Assembly (NCBI GenBank): GCA_033439255.1
Contig: JAVRDV010000018.1
Span: 368,863 to 432,862 of the forward strand
Length of the DNA: 64,000 nt
Direction: 5' to 3'
Source of the DNA: Hericium rajendrae
Lineage: Eukaryota > Basidiomycota > Agaricomycetes > Russulales > Hericiaceae
In this document: piece after piece, positions 34,942-47,240 of the stretch
How positions within the stretch are numbered: the stretch's first letter is position 1
Layout: every line of letters starts with the position of its first letter
The notes under the pieces: model-generated
Database searches by the model: none
What the model was told of the DNA's origin: nothing
The model's input: the letters and a program-made list of their open reading frames with translations, nothing else
Translations under genes and position numbers: made by a program

Positions 34942-37013
34942 CTATCTCCGGGAACCCCTGGTCCCTGCTGCTTTCTTATGTTTGGACTCCGGCTCATTCT
35001 TCTTTGTTGTCACCTTCGTGTTCGTTTTCTTCGTCGCGTTCACTTTCTTCGTCGTGATCGCTGTCTTCGCACGTTTGGACACCGGGGGTTGGTCTTCAGT
35101 ATCAGGTGCCTTCCGCTTCCTGAAATTTAAGAGATAATAAGAACATACATCCAAGATAATGAAAGGAAATGAACTGACCTGAGTCGCGAAGAAAGTGGAG
35201 CCTCTGTGCTCGATTCGGCAAGCGTAGAGTGAGCTTGGATATGTCCTGAGCGGCGCCGTTCACCGTCAACACCAGCTGATTGGCGTTTAGAGCGGCGTGA
35301 GGCTGTCGCTCCCTTATGAACGTTGCCGCTCTTGGAAGAGCGCAGCTGCTTCTTGAGCTGTGGTGGGATATGGGCTTGGGAAGTAGGGCCATGACCAATA
35401 CGCGCACTCGAGGCCTCATCTTTGTCCTCCTCCCCATCATCACTCCCCTTGTCCTCATGGTCTCCCTTGTCGCCGTCCTCGGCCTCGGCCTCCGCACCGT
35501 GGTTCTCATCATCCTCGACCTCAGAGTTCTCCTCGTCTCTGTCTTCGGCCTCGGCCTCGTTCTCAAAGTCAAGATGTGCTCTGCCATCGACTCTCCCCTG
35601 GCTCTCACCGTGTCCCGCGCCCTCGGCAATCAAACCACTTGCTTGTCCAATACGGTCGCCTTCATCATCCGACACGTCCGCGATGCGACGAGGCGTGCAA
35701 CGAAACCTGCGTGATGGGGAAGGCTGCACATCCGATTCATCATCGGAACCTTGGGACGCGTCTGCAAGATGGCGGGGAAAAGGGAGGCGCGGACGGGTCA
35801 TCGTAGATGTTCGAGATTCTCGCAAGGCAGACTGAATGGCTTTCCCCTTCCCCTTGCTTCGCCTGGGAGTCACGAATTCCTGTGTCTGAGAACAAATGGG
35901 TGTACTGAACGTGGGATGGGCTTCTAGGGTAGCAGGGGCATCCTTGCTAGGCGAGAGGGTCTGTGAACGTGCCCTAGAGGCCACGGGCGAAGGGAAAATG
36001 TCCTCCAAGTAGGTTTTGAATGTGTCGGAGAGGAGGACATCGGGAGATTGAAGCGCATCGACAAGGGGGGTAAGAATCGACCCATCAGGTCCGAAGGCAT
36101 CGCTATCAGAAGGACGTCAACGCAAAGATGGGTGTGGCATATCAGAGTACCCACACAGTCATTTGCAATATTCCCTGGTCATTTCGATACTCTACAACAG
36201 AGCACATCACCACATTGCACTGCTCAGTCCAGGCTCGGCCGTAGTGTCGAATGGTGCTATTCAAGTTTCGTAGTTGTCTACGATTGAGCGAGAAATCAGT
36301 AAAGTCACAGCGGACACGGATGTAGCAACCTACTCGATACGTTCGAGATCTGATTGGGAGACGCCTTCGCGCTCCGCCGCAAGAATTTGGGCTGCCTTCT
36401 TCTCCTTCTTCCTTTCATGAAACTCCACCTTCGCGGTGGCGGCACGATCTTTCCATAGCTTGAGAGTGTCCGGGTCTTTGAGCATCTCAGTGAGCTCTTC
36501 GTTGATACGAGCTTGAGCGCTCTTTCCATCCTTAGGACCTTCTTGACGAATCGCCGCCAAACGTTCTTGAACCTGGGGGTCTTTCTGCATGAGGTCTCGC
36601 GTGCTAGGAGCGCGATTGTTGCCAAGATCCGCCGCCTTGAGGGCGAGAGGCTTTGGTTTGGAAGATCTGGCGGAACTGTTGTTCTTGCCTTCCAAAATGC
36701 CCTTGACGTGGTTGGAGAGCCATTTCCGAATACGCTGGAGGGACGTGAGGATGGAATGCGAACACAGATAACCAGAACTTACGGAATCAATTTCTCCCAT
36801 GCGCTCCTGCACCTCTTCGTCGTTTTCCAGAGTCCCATCCTTTTTTCCTCGTGGGTTGGCAGGAAACTCAGAGCGGAAGTCTTTGATCAACTCCTTCTTC
36901 CACTTCACAAGCTCGCCGTTCTGTTTGGCGGTTGCATGGCCTTCAACAACTCGTTCGCAGAGCCAAGCGTATTCCTCGGGCGTTGTCCACCGCTCATTCG
37001 GCATGAGTGTCAA
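34942..37013 (-). CDS. X-like KDZ-linked protein with IRKWLSNH motif (inner element)
   Basis: Exon 1 from ATG 37011-37013 encodes ERWTTPEEYAWLCERVVEGH and KWKKELIKDFRSEFP; a GT-AG intron at about 36731-36781 joins to RIRKWLSNHVKG, parallel to KRAVAQWFNNNGRKK in gene X. Further exons give LRNLNSTIRHYGRAWTEQC with SVVEYRNDQGIL (about 36190-36250), corresponding to gene X's MFRHCGMTLIVMSAHVNSKG. The C-terminal 300 residues are low-complexity acidic and then Lys-rich (KRKAPDTEDQPP, KKVNATKKTNTK). This is the inner element's own member of the family. Function unknown; a DNA-binding accessory role is inferred. Confidence 0.65.
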
Positions 37014-37329
37014 GGTCGTTGGAGGGATGCACTGGAGGTTTAGAGTGTACGTTCGTTAGACAGAAGGGACGGACGGAGAGAGTTTAACACTTACCGACAG
37101 GACAGCGCTTTTATTCCTCGACACTTGATTGAAAGATATGCCACTTGTGGCCGTGGCACCAGAGGAGAATAGACTCGCAGAGCGCGCTGCCACATAGCTG
37201 GATGAATGGAGAGAGGATCTCGATAGCATCGAACGGTCAAAGCTCGACCTCAACCAAAGCTAAGTCTACACCGCCAAGCAAACGCTACGACCAGGGCGCA
37301 AAGCGTAGCAGCGACCATCTAAGATGCTG

Positions 37330-37725
37330 AGACAGTAGGCCATGCACAAGACCCTGATGACACACCTCTGGACGCACTATGCGTGAAGTCGATCGGTGCG
37401 CCATCGCATGGTTAGAGGCCGATAGGAGGCGGTAAGGTGATGTGGTGTACCAAGATGTATGTGTAGCATGGGATGCCCATCGTGAGGTCCTGACGACGCA
37501 CCTCTCGACGCACTGCGCGTGGAGTCGATTGGTACGCCGCCGTGACAAGGCTATGCATGATAATCCTAGGCAATGGGGCAAATGGGGTGTACCAAGATGT
37601 ATGTGTAGCATGGGATGCCCATCGTGAGGTCCTGACGACGCACCTCTCGACGCACTGCGCGTGGAGTCGATTGGTACGCCGCCGTGACAAGGCTATGCAT
37701 AATAATCCTGGCAAATGGGAAAGCA
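37330..37725. repeat. 142-bp tandem repeat between divergent inner genes
   Basis: GTGTACCAAGATGTATG starts copies at 37445 and 37587 (period 142 bp); the two copies are almost identical, and a degenerate copy precedes them at about 37330-37440. It lies in the spacer between the minus-strand X-like gene and the plus-strand gene at 38624, so it may carry regulatory sites. Confidence 0.85.
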
Positions 37726-38370
37726 GAAGCCGCGCTTCCGCAGGATGTAATGGATCAAGGAAGGATAAAAAGTATTGGGTATCTCACCATGCTGTAGTCC
37801 TTGCCTCTCGCCATTATAATCACTGTACGGAGTCTATTCACTCTTGCGCGACCGCACAAATGAGGATGGTGGGACATGCGGTAAGAAAATGGCAAACGAG
37901 ACAATAAGGTGGGGAGGACATACCTACGCTGGATGAGCGATGATCTATATCTTAAGTCTCGATAGAGGGTAAAGAACTCAAGGAAAATTGTGAACGCATA
38001 TCCGGATAGGATCTGATAGCTGTAGGACACGGGAAAATCGCAGGAGCAAGTTGAAGTTGCGTCGCAAGAAGCGCCTGGTTTAGCGCTGATTACCTCCGAT
38101 GGATTATGTCACCACCAAGCACATCAGCAACGAAGTTCGCCGCTGTCCTGCGGGCGATTTTCATAGTCACAGCGCTCAGACTCTCCTCAATTTCTTTTCC
38201 ACTCTAGTTGAGCTCGGTTCTTTCTTTCTCACCGTACTCATTTCCTGCAATCGTTTCATCGAAATCTGTGAGTAATCACTTAGCTCTTCAAGATTCGTTT
38301 ACTCTAGCCTTCAGGCCTTCCCATCCCACAACCCCCCCTACATCGCCTTCTATCGGGTGCTGTGTGTACG

Positions 38371-38505
38371 GAACGAGCTTCACGCGTTGTGCGCTCAGAC
38401 CGTGCATACTCTACCCGCACTTCTCAGTCCTCCAACTTGCCTTCTATTGGGCGCAAAATATAAGGAACGAGCTTCACGCGTTGTGCGCTCAGACCTTGTA
38501 CACTC
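38371..38505. repeat. 94-bp direct duplication in the 5' region of the 38.6-kb gene
   Basis: GAACGAGCTTCACGCGTTGT with GCGCTCAGACC begins at 38371 and again at 38465, each preceded by CTTCTATYGGG. It lies 120-250 bp before the next ATG, i.e. in the likely promoter or 5' leader. Confidence 0.8.
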
Positions 38506-38623
38506 CCCCGACTCTCTTCTCTACAAGTTTCCAACCTCAGATACTTCAATACACGTAGTGAGCATGAAGGTTTAGATTCACACCCACGTTACTCATTACT
38601 GCAATCATTATTTCAGCCTCGTC

Positions 38624-40611
38624 ATGGCCAGTGTCCGACGGCATTTCGACATGTCGTATACGTGTTGGGCTCTTGGATGGGGGCAACAGGAGATGGTTGT
38701 GGCAGCACACACAACCTATATCCCTCAATTGCCGGATGACGAGAAGGCCTTGGTTCGTGGTGATGGCTTATGGGGCCCGCACGATTGGGCCCGCTTTCCA
38801 CAGCAATTCGACCCTCGCTTTCCCTACCTAGCTTGGATTCGTTTACCTACCAGTCAGAACTCCACTTCAATTCTGTATCGTCTGCCCACACGCTCTGATG
38901 TGTGTCCCCATCCTATTTTCACCTCGCGCCTTGTGCTGTCGCCGAAGTGGGTCGATGCCTTACGTGAGGAACGAGATAGTCTTCTAGCCAGAGCACAGGA
39001 ATGTTTTTCTCGGATGGTCGATCTCCCTGCATTTCGACACATAGCTTACCCGTCCACTGCGCCTCGCCGCATCGTCTCAGCCTTGATACGGCTCAAGGAT
39101 GCTCCATGCTTTTGGCGGGACGTCGTGGAGGTAGTTCGAGGAATTCAGCGGCACTTGCTTGAACTCCAAGCGTTCTGCGACTGGTTTAGGTGCATTTCTT
39201 CGGAGTTACCTACAACAGCACCCGTTCCCACTCGCGGCAGCATTACTACGGACCCTGAAGTGTATCGGATGCTCGAGTTCAATCGGATAACTGTATATCT
39301 TCGCCTCCCTGTCTCGCACTACCACCCACTCGCGTCTTGTGATCAAAAAGGTCTACTTCGCTTGGTAGACTGGTGCAACTTCGTTGGTGCCGACTTCAAG
39401 GAATGGCGCGATCAGGGAGTACAGGCCGGATTCGTACAAGAACACACCAAAGAGCTCTGGTATTATCCGCCCTCACCAGCTACCCACACTGTCTTCGAGC
39501 GAGCAGCGCGCGGCTATGCCCCACGTCGTGATGTTCAACATCTCACGCAGACAGCTTTGGGGATGCAAATGCGCCGAGAGCAAGATCGTAAGTGATACTC
39601 GTCTTCGCATATATCTGTTTCTTACGAGAGGATATTAGTTGCCCACGAGCGCAATGTGATCAATGCGTCGAAGCCCAAACACACTCATAGCAGCAGACGT
39701 GTTCAAAATGCGGTCACTCCTCCGGAATGGGTACCCAAGGCCATTGCAACCTGGCATGAGTCCGTTGCTAACACCGCCCCCATTTTCACGGACAAGAACC
39801 TTTCCCGTGGCTGGCCGTACCATCTGCCTCAATTCATCTTTTCTGGGGTCCAGCCGAAGAGAAGGCACGAGAGACGTTTTTTTATCATTGGCACTGTTTG
39901 GCACGATGTTGGGACTGGCGGCATGTCCTCCACCGCGACCTTGCTTTTACGCCGTCCGAATGGCGCTCACTTCTAGGCGATGCACACTGGAAGCGTCAAT
40001 GGCCGAAGGATCGGCAATACGAACCAGACAACTTTTGGGCTCACGGTTCTGAGTTTTTCTTCGGGTCTTTGTCCTCGGGCATTGTGACTATGGGGATCAT
40101 CAATCGTCCGCTTTCTTGTGGCTGCAAAGCCAGTCCTCGTGTATCTTACGATCCGGCCAACCGCGCAATCATCCTCTACAAGCTCAACATGGCGCATATC
40201 TATTGGGAGTTCGAGCATCACGACGAGCTTCAAATCTCAGCGGAAGATTGGGACGAAGATCGGCGTAGCAGACGGGCAGAGCAACGGAGGAAGGTTTGGC
40301 CACATGGTCCGAACTACGGCGACATCCAGATTGGCTATGAATATGGCTGTCAAAAACAGGATTGGCGGGATAGGATGCCATGGTTCGAAGACCTCAGGAA
40401 GATCATGTCATCGTGGAAAGGATTTCCCGGCATTCTGAATTTCTCTTTTATCTGTTTGCAGCGTAATGACTACATAGATCGTGAGTTGAGATTGATAACG
40501 TTCTATCAAGATTCTTTCATTTCCACGCACGGTATTCTACCTTCCTTGCCCATGCAGAGAGTAGTCGAATGCCCTCCGACATGTGTGCACAAAACTCTGT
40601 ACCTTTGTTAG
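38624..40611 (+). CDS. Large uncharacterised KDZ-linked protein (inner element)
   Basis: Exon 1 38624-39587 joins through a 51-nt GT-AG intron to 39639 in frame (QDLAHERNV). Landmarks: CWALGWGQQEMVVAAH near the start, GLWGPHDWARFPQQFDPRFP, YLAWIRLP, then in exon 2 ATWHESVANTAPIFTDKNLS, LFWGPAEEKARETFFYHWHC and SEWRSLLGD. It belongs to a family I know only as hypothetical proteins encoded beside KDZ transposases in Agaricomycetes. Near 39832-39842 the frame shifts between PYHLPQ and LFWGPAEEK, so this copy probably has a 1-2 nt lesion. No function is assigned. Confidence 0.65.
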
Positions 40612-40804
40612 AGCTGTTTATCTACATTGTTCGCTTTGTTGCCCCTTTTTGACTCTTTCAACAAAGCTGTTTGACACGTTCATTGTCATTAGTGCCAAAA
40701 CGTGTTCCTGACTGCTTTGTCCGAGTTGTCACTGCTCATAGCCCAAGTGATGCCTGCGTTCGTGCTTCCCTCCTACTGGTCACTCCTTCCATACCTACTT
40801 CACC

Positions 40805-43800
40805 ATGGGCAAGAAACGCAAAGTCGTGGAGCCGCTACCTACTCCTACTACTCTCTCGACTGGGATCTTAGTTGGCGGCATCGATGCAAATGGGTCAACA
40901 AGAATTCATCGTTTCCATGAAGAGCCGAGCCCTAAGAAGAAACGTGTCCTAGAAGTGCCACCGTCGTTGGCTAATGAACAAGACCAAGACAGTTCGATGA
41001 GGATGGTAGAGGACGACTTTATTCCGACGCCGGGGCAGAAGTCTGCAAGTGGCACGGTGCGTATCTTGCTTTGTCTTTCTGGCGACTGGCGCTAACCATT
41101 AAACAGAAATCTATGAGTGAGGCGACAGACGAATTCCTCAACGACTGGGCACAAAAGTACCTGGAGATTCTTCACAGTCGATACCACCATGCCAACGCCG
41201 GGAAGATATGCTCCAAATGCCTAGGCGAAGACGCGCTCTATCGATGCACGGAGTGTTTTCACGCACATATGTTCTGCTCGAAATGCATTGTTGAAGCCCA
41301 TCGCCAAGACCCTTTCCACGTTATCGAGTGGTCGGGTTCGTACTTCGAGAAGGCTACGCTCAGTAGTCTCGACTTAGTGATCTACCTGGGTCACAACGGT
41401 CATCGATGTAGCTCTTCTAGACGAGCTCTGGTGGAGATCGTGTGTGTTCATACTACTGGCATCCAGAATTGCAAGTTCGAATTCTGCGGCTGCAACCATC
41501 TGGACACGTATGAGCCTGTCGAGCGGCCCTGTCAACTTCTACGGGCTGGCCTTTGGCCCGCTTCCTTCAAACATCCTCGCACTGTCTTTACACTCCATCT
41601 CCTTCGTCATTTCCACCATCTCTCTGTACGGGCAAAAGTCACTGCGTACGATTTCTCTGCTGTTTTGCAGCGCCTGACGAATAATGCCTTCCAAGGGGAT
41701 GTTCCGGTATGCTGCCTTGCCATTTACTGCGTGCATTACTAACACTGTAACAGGACCGTTATAGGCAACTTTTATGCGCTTCTCGGTATTTTGATTTCCT
41801 TCAAACGTTGAAGTGGCATGGTCGCAACGCGACTGAGCCGCTTGAACCCGGCTGTCTAGTGCCGATGTGTCCAAGTTGCCCATTGATAGGCATCAATATG
41901 GACCCGGATTGGGAGAAAGCTCCCGCAGATTCCATGTAAGTTCTCATCGTCTGTAGAGCAATCTCGATAATCTACAACACTTCCAGGTATCTACATGCGC
42001 TTCGTTATGCAAAGGACGGTAACTTCTCAAGCAGCCTGCATGACAAGCCCATGGACCACAATGACCGCCCTTTAACACATGGTGCCGCCTTTTTTGCCAA
42101 TGAAACTGATTATCAAAACTGGCTCGAGCAGTGCCCCCAGAATGCGAAGGCTGAGGTACGTCATGATGTCATTGTTTCCGGGAATAGTCGTTAACCTGAT
42201 GGGAGCCAGACGTCGACGTGTAGTTCCTTCAAAGCCTTGACCAATCAGTATTCGGGCAAGATCGTATCAGGAATCTTGGCGCTTGCATGTGCACGATCTG
42301 GTATGATCATGGCAAATGGGGTGGTTGATCTCCCGAAAGGCGAGCGGTGAGTGTCATTCTTGACGCGTGCAAGCAGAGTAGCTTACTATCTGGAACATAA
42401 GGTACTGCAGCGTAGACTTTGCGAAAGTCTCCGCAACGCGCCGATTTGTTTTACTCCTCCTTTGGTATGAATACTACGACATTGTGTGTCAGTACATGAT
42501 CAACTTTGACAAACGCATGATGGATTTCCCTGGTGCTCCAGTATTTCCGAAGACTCATCATCTGATTGGTTCGTATCATCTACCGGGTCACATTAAACCC
42601 GAATGCAAGACAAAACACAATGGTCACTTCGTCCCCGGGACGGGCCATACAGATGGCGAGGACCTGGAACGCCTTTGGTCGGTCCAGAATTCGATTGCGA
42701 GAAGCACGCGGGAGATGGGAGCTGGGCATCGACACGATTCGTTGAATGGGCATATGTCTGACTATAATATGCAGAAAGTATTCAAAGAAGGCAAGTTCTG
42801 ACGACACTTTCATTCCACGCAAGGCATTGCTAACTGCTGTTTTACCCTCTCAGCATCCCTACTTGCAAAACGTTTCAAGCGAGTGCATGCAAGGCTTGAT
42901 ACAGACCAAGCAAAGCTAGAGGACATGGAAACCTCACTGACGGAACGTGACGCCCCGTTGCAAGACTGGCATGAGCAGGAGCAAGACTGGTTGCAAAAAG
43001 TCAACGATCCATATTGGAAGCGAGAAGATATCACAAACCCGTACGAGCCCGCGGAGGACAAAGGTACTGTCCGTACTGCTTAGCCATGAAGAAAAGTACT
43101 CATATCTCCTAGCGCCAACACAAAAGCAAGCCTTGGCAGAGCTCAACAGGGAGAACGAGCGACATCGCGCCGCGAATGGAATTACCATTGAGCCCAGTCA
43201 CCGTTTAGGGCAGATGGTGAAGTTTGCAATGGATATCGAACAGAAGCAGTGAGTGCGTGCTACATTGTATATTGCCATCTAAAATTGTAACTCCACTCAA
43301 CAGACGAAGGATTCATACGCAACTTCAAGAGTACGAAGCGAACAAATCAGACGCGATCTATAACGAGCTCGAACTTCTACGCCAACGATTAGCTGAAGAC
43401 GTAGAAGAGTGGGAGGCTCTATATACAGACTCTCTAGGTCTCATTGTCGAGGAGCTGGAAACACTTCGAAGTTTTGCTTCCATCGCGTGGCCTCCAATGC
43501 CATCGGTACAGCGCTGTAACCCCGAGGACGTCTCCCTACCAGTTCCGTCACAGCATCCCCCACCCGTTCGTCACTGCGCACAATTTGCTAAGGCGATAAG
43601 GACAGAGCTGCTACTCCGTGAAGGTCATGCAAATGATCTTATTCGAGATATAAAGAAAAGTTCCGCTATGCGCGGTTTTCTCTGGCGATCAACTAAAGAT
43701 ACTACAGGCCAAAACAGCAAGACTCGTAATGGTCAAATTTTATCTACCGCCTCATCCAGACTCGAAGCTCTTCGACAAGAATATGAACGCACTCGATCAA

Positions 43801-44389
43801 TACTGATCGTCCTCGGCTCTGACAGTCACAACTATAAGCCACTTCGTCCAGAGGACTGCTACGCGCCGACCGTGTATCACGGTGCTCGTGCGAAGAGTAG
43901 GAAAAAGGGAAAGGACCAAGCGAGTGAAGGATCATGGATTTGGCAAATGGGCTCCTATCGTAGTTCCTCAACAGATGCAGCTGCTGACGAGTGGCTGAGA
44001 GAATGTGAGTAGCAATTGGAAGTCGTGTTGAATTGATACTAACATAAGCTTTTTGAAGATGAAAGAGTCAATTGGTTCAGACAACGCGCTGCAGTCGCGC
44101 GATCAAAAGAGCAGAAGAATCTGCTCGAAGTGGAGATGCGACGAACACAGCGGACGTTCCGTAGTTGGTACCGCCAGTGGAAAGCGAAAGCAGACGTTCT
44201 GCTTGCCAGTAGTGATCCGGTCGACAAGGGGCAAGGAAGTTATGCCGCAAAGTATGTCTATTAAAGGTAGCAATATCCTGATGCTAACAGAATTTTGACA
44301 GGCAAGCGAACATGTGGAAGGGGCTATTCCATGAGGCGCGATTGCTCTTTCCAGAGGAGCAAAGGCGATCGTTTGACGGTGACGATTGA
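40805..44389 (+). CDS. KDZ-family transposase with CxC2 cluster (inner element)
   Basis: A full-length gene with about ten short introns. The basic start (GKKRKVVEP, SPKKKRV) is NLS-like. CxC2 cluster at about 41205-41400: CSKCLGEDALYRCTEC, FCSKCIVEAHRQDPFHVIEW, YLGHNGHRC. Then FCGCNHLD, LWPASFKHPRTVFTL, CPSCPLIGIN (about 41870), VVDLPKGER (42325), YDIVCQYM (42475), TDGEDLERLWSVQNS (42650) as acidic RNase H-fold motifs, and a long helical C-terminus ending at TGA 44387-44389. I saw no in-frame stop after removing introns, so it may be intact. It would mobilise the 15.4-kb element and possibly relatives. Confidence 0.92.
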
Positions 44390-44519
44390 CATTTTATGTA
44401 GTTGACTATGTAGCCCTGCGAAACGCGACTTTATAGGTTTCCAGCATGCTATTGACGCACACAGATCCCTTGTCTGCTTTGAACATCCTACGTACACTCC
44501 ATCCTCGCATCTGTTCATC

Positions 44520-44672
44520 ACGTTCTCGTGGCCGCTCGTCGCATTCTCGCGGCAGCTTGTCGTGTTCTCGGGGCTGCTCATTGCATTCTTGCGGCTGCTT
44601 GTCGCATTCTTGCGGCTGCTTGTCGCATTCTTGCGTCTGCCCATCGCGTTGTCGTGTCTGCCCATCGCGTCC
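44520..44672. repeat. 21-bp tandem repeat downstream of the transposase
   Basis: Units of the type TCGCATTCTTGCGGCTGCTTG repeat six to seven times with drift. The open frames across it simply reflect the 21-bp period. Confidence 0.85.
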
Positions 44673-44719
44673 TACACCTCACTGGCACATCTTCCTATTA
44701 CAACTTCACCCTACTACCT

Positions 44720-45297
44720 CATGCCCTCCCTCAACCTCACTCTCCACGCGGTCGTTGCATCCTTAGCAGCCCTGACCTGCAGCATAGCACGTTGCGGCAT
44801 CCACGACGAAGACAATGAGTGCATCCAACAAGTCGTACAAGACGGAGAGGATGGGATTAGCAGGATTACAATCCCAATGATAGTGTGAGTACAACCATCG
44901 TTGTTTTCTGATGGCTCTGACGGCAATCCTGCCTAGTGTTACACCACCAGATGCCGACCCTACCATGTGCTTCAAACGCGCGATGGCATGAGCCAATGCT
45001 CCGCCGTCACGAATTCCGATCCCAAGCGGTGGGTTGACATCGGCAAGGAGGGTACGACAAGTCTTACAGGAAGTGTTTGATGGGATGGAACGCGTAGTTG
45101 CTGAAGCAGTCGTGCTTGCGGAGGAGTGGGCGGAAGAGACAGTCGCCGAATTCCGCGATACACTGGCAATCATGCAAGAGCAGGAGGTCATTCAGCAGGA
45201 AATGATTGTGAGCACAATCGCCGGTATGGTAGAGTCGATGCGTGATAGTCCGGATGGTTCGGAGGAGGGCGAGGACGGGGCTGCTGCGAGTGCATGA
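44720..45297 (+). CDS. Possible small two-exon gene, unrecognised
   Basis: A start at 44720 encodes a hydrophobic, signal-like N-terminus (LNLTLHAVVASLAALTCS) and an acidic stretch up to a GT at about 44887; a second frame from 45034 to 45297 encodes a coiled-coil-like RVVAEAVVLAEEWAEETVAE and an acidic end. Whether these are exons of one gene is unproven, and neither has a recognised family. Confidence 0.35.
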
Positions 45298-45417
45298 AGG
45301 CGAAGGGAATGGTGAATGTTCTTGGTATTTTTTGTTGCTCTATTGCTGTGATGTAGGATAATGGCCGGTCGTGGTGCACAGTTTTGGCATCAGCACCATA
45401 TATAAGGACGCCCTGAC

Positions 45418-46791
45418 TTGCCGCTTCCCTGCATCCCCCCCTCTGTGTGTCACGCACCTGTTCACGATCCCATGCACACCTCTGCTCTGTCCGCCAGAGA
45501 ACCCCACCATGCTCTACAGCCTGTTGCTGCTCTACGGCCTGTTGCTGCCCAATCGCCACCCACCGCCAACATACCGACCCTGAACCCCAAGACGTTCAAC
45601 AAGCAACCTGCCTACCGTTTCTCACTCGCCTTGCGGTCTATCGTTAAGTCGGCATTCGAGGGAACGAGGCCATCCGCGCTCGTGTTATACAGGTTGGCAC
45701 GCTGGAAGTTGTCGGTTGCATTCTTGAGGCGACCGAGACCGATGGTATGCAAACCACAGACGTCGTCGCACAATTGGAGAGCTGTCGGCATTGTTTCTGA
45801 TGCCGGTTCTGCAACGGCGAACGCTTCTCTTGAACTTAATTCTGATGCACACATTATCATCAATAGTGATCAAGAGGTTGGTGGGGACGGCGTGGGCATA
45901 GAGGATGGCATCGTTGCTCTGGACACCAATGATGATTTCGCGATGGGTGCTCCTCCTGGGGCACCGGGTGCGATCGAGCCTACGCGGACTGTTCGGGACA
46001 GTGGAACCATGCAACGTGCTCGCAACACCACTGATGTCACGCCGCGGGCTGTCACTGTTGGCTTGCTCTTCGCAGCCGACGCTGGAATGACACCTCGCGG
46101 GCAGGATAGTGATGATGCCCAGGAAGCTACCCCCATGCGACCAAACGCGCCCATTCAGCGAAACCTTCCTCTTCCCAACGTTTGTCCTGGTGTTCCTGGT
46201 GTTGATGCCAATGCCGCCAACGCCGTACGTGCTATTGCTCCTGGCCATGGCCACCATCACCATCGTGACTCGGATACCGGGCCATATCGTGATGAGGACG
46301 TCCTTGTCAGCTTACAGCTGCTTGCGTACCTCAGTAAATATCCTCATGTTCGACAGGCTTTTTATAAGCCACGCCCAAGCTTCCATCCAGCAACTGACGC
46401 TCTGCATAGTTCTGGGATTCAGCGAAGCAGTGGTGGTACAATCGGATCATCTTCGACTGGTAGTACTGGATCTTCCCGCACACCTGGGAAGGAGGCTTCC
46501 GGAGCTGGATTCTTCAAAGCGTTCAGGCGTGGTAAGGAGAAGGAGAAGGAGCGGATACCATTTGTGCCTCCCACACCCACGCCTGCAGCGCCTAATCCAC
46601 TACGTCAGACCAACGTGTTTTCATTAGTGGAACGGTTCACCTTCCGGCCTAGCTCCTCCGAAAGTGATCTGCCCAATCCTCCACCGACGCTTCCGTCGGA
46701 CATTCAGTACTGGGCAGGAGTTATCATGCGCAACGCTTGTCGAAAGGATGATAGCAGAGGCGGGATTCAGCAATGTGCCACCAGTGGGTAA
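45418..46791 (+). pseudogene. MUB1-like MYND-protein fragment captured by the inner element
   Basis: Segments match the fungal MUB1/SamB type of protein: EAIRARVIQVGTLEVVGCILE near 45666-45730 (in a phase shifted from the surrounding frame), QLLAYLSKYPHVRQAFYKPR near 46320-46370, VFSLVERFTFRPSSSESDLP and PSDIQYWAGVIMRNACRKDD near 46620-46755. The frame ends at QCATSG just where the family's MYND zinc finger begins, so the finger is lost. The family acts with a ubiquitin ligase in yeast. Frame shift plus truncation mark this as a dead host gene fragment. Confidence 0.7.
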
Positions 46792-46861
46792 TGTTCATTC
46801 CGTCTTATTGCATGGGTGAGGGGATGGATTGTATTTACAGTGCTTTGTGATCGGTAGGAAT

Positions 46862-47240
46862 CATACCCACAAGGGAGCGTGCCTCGCCGGCATATCTTCA
46901 GCAGCCCACCCACATCCTCGCTTTCCAGCGGCGAGACGCACCCCGGGTACGATGTCATTTCGAACAGCGTCAGCGGCAGCTCTGACACAGACTGCGAGGC
47001 GTGGATCACGGTGCCCATGCCGAACGGTTTCTCTGCGGTTTCGCACCCACTGGGCACGGCCACGATGATGCGTGCGAGCTCAGCGACGTGGTCGACGGGA
47101 ATCTGCACGTGTACGACACGGCAAACGTGTGCGTCGTCGACACGAGCATGTTGCCGATGCAGGTGAGCACGCACCTGCAGAGCACACTATACGGCGTCGC
47201 GGAGAAGGCCGTGGACATCATCAAGGCCGCGCAGAACTAG
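46862..47240 (+). pseudogene. GMC oxidoreductase C-terminal fragment
   Basis: Contains the C-terminal GMC hallmark SHPLGTATMM (HPxGT) after HPGYDVISNSVSGSSDTDC, then, one frame over, VVDGNLHVYDTANVCVVDTS with MLPMQVSTHLQSTLYG and AEKAVDII, ending in a stop at 47238-47240. The catalytic-domain His region is kept but the FAD-binding N-terminus is absent and the frame breaks near 47070. It directly follows the MUB1-like fragment, suggesting capture of a neighbouring host region or two events. From 47241 to 47720 no gene is seen. Confidence 0.75.

Noticed and set aside
35127-36008. Separate nuclear acidic protein in the inner element
   Set aside because: It reads best as the low-complexity C-terminal exons of the X-like gene, since this family characteristically ends in acidic and basic tails; not listed separately.
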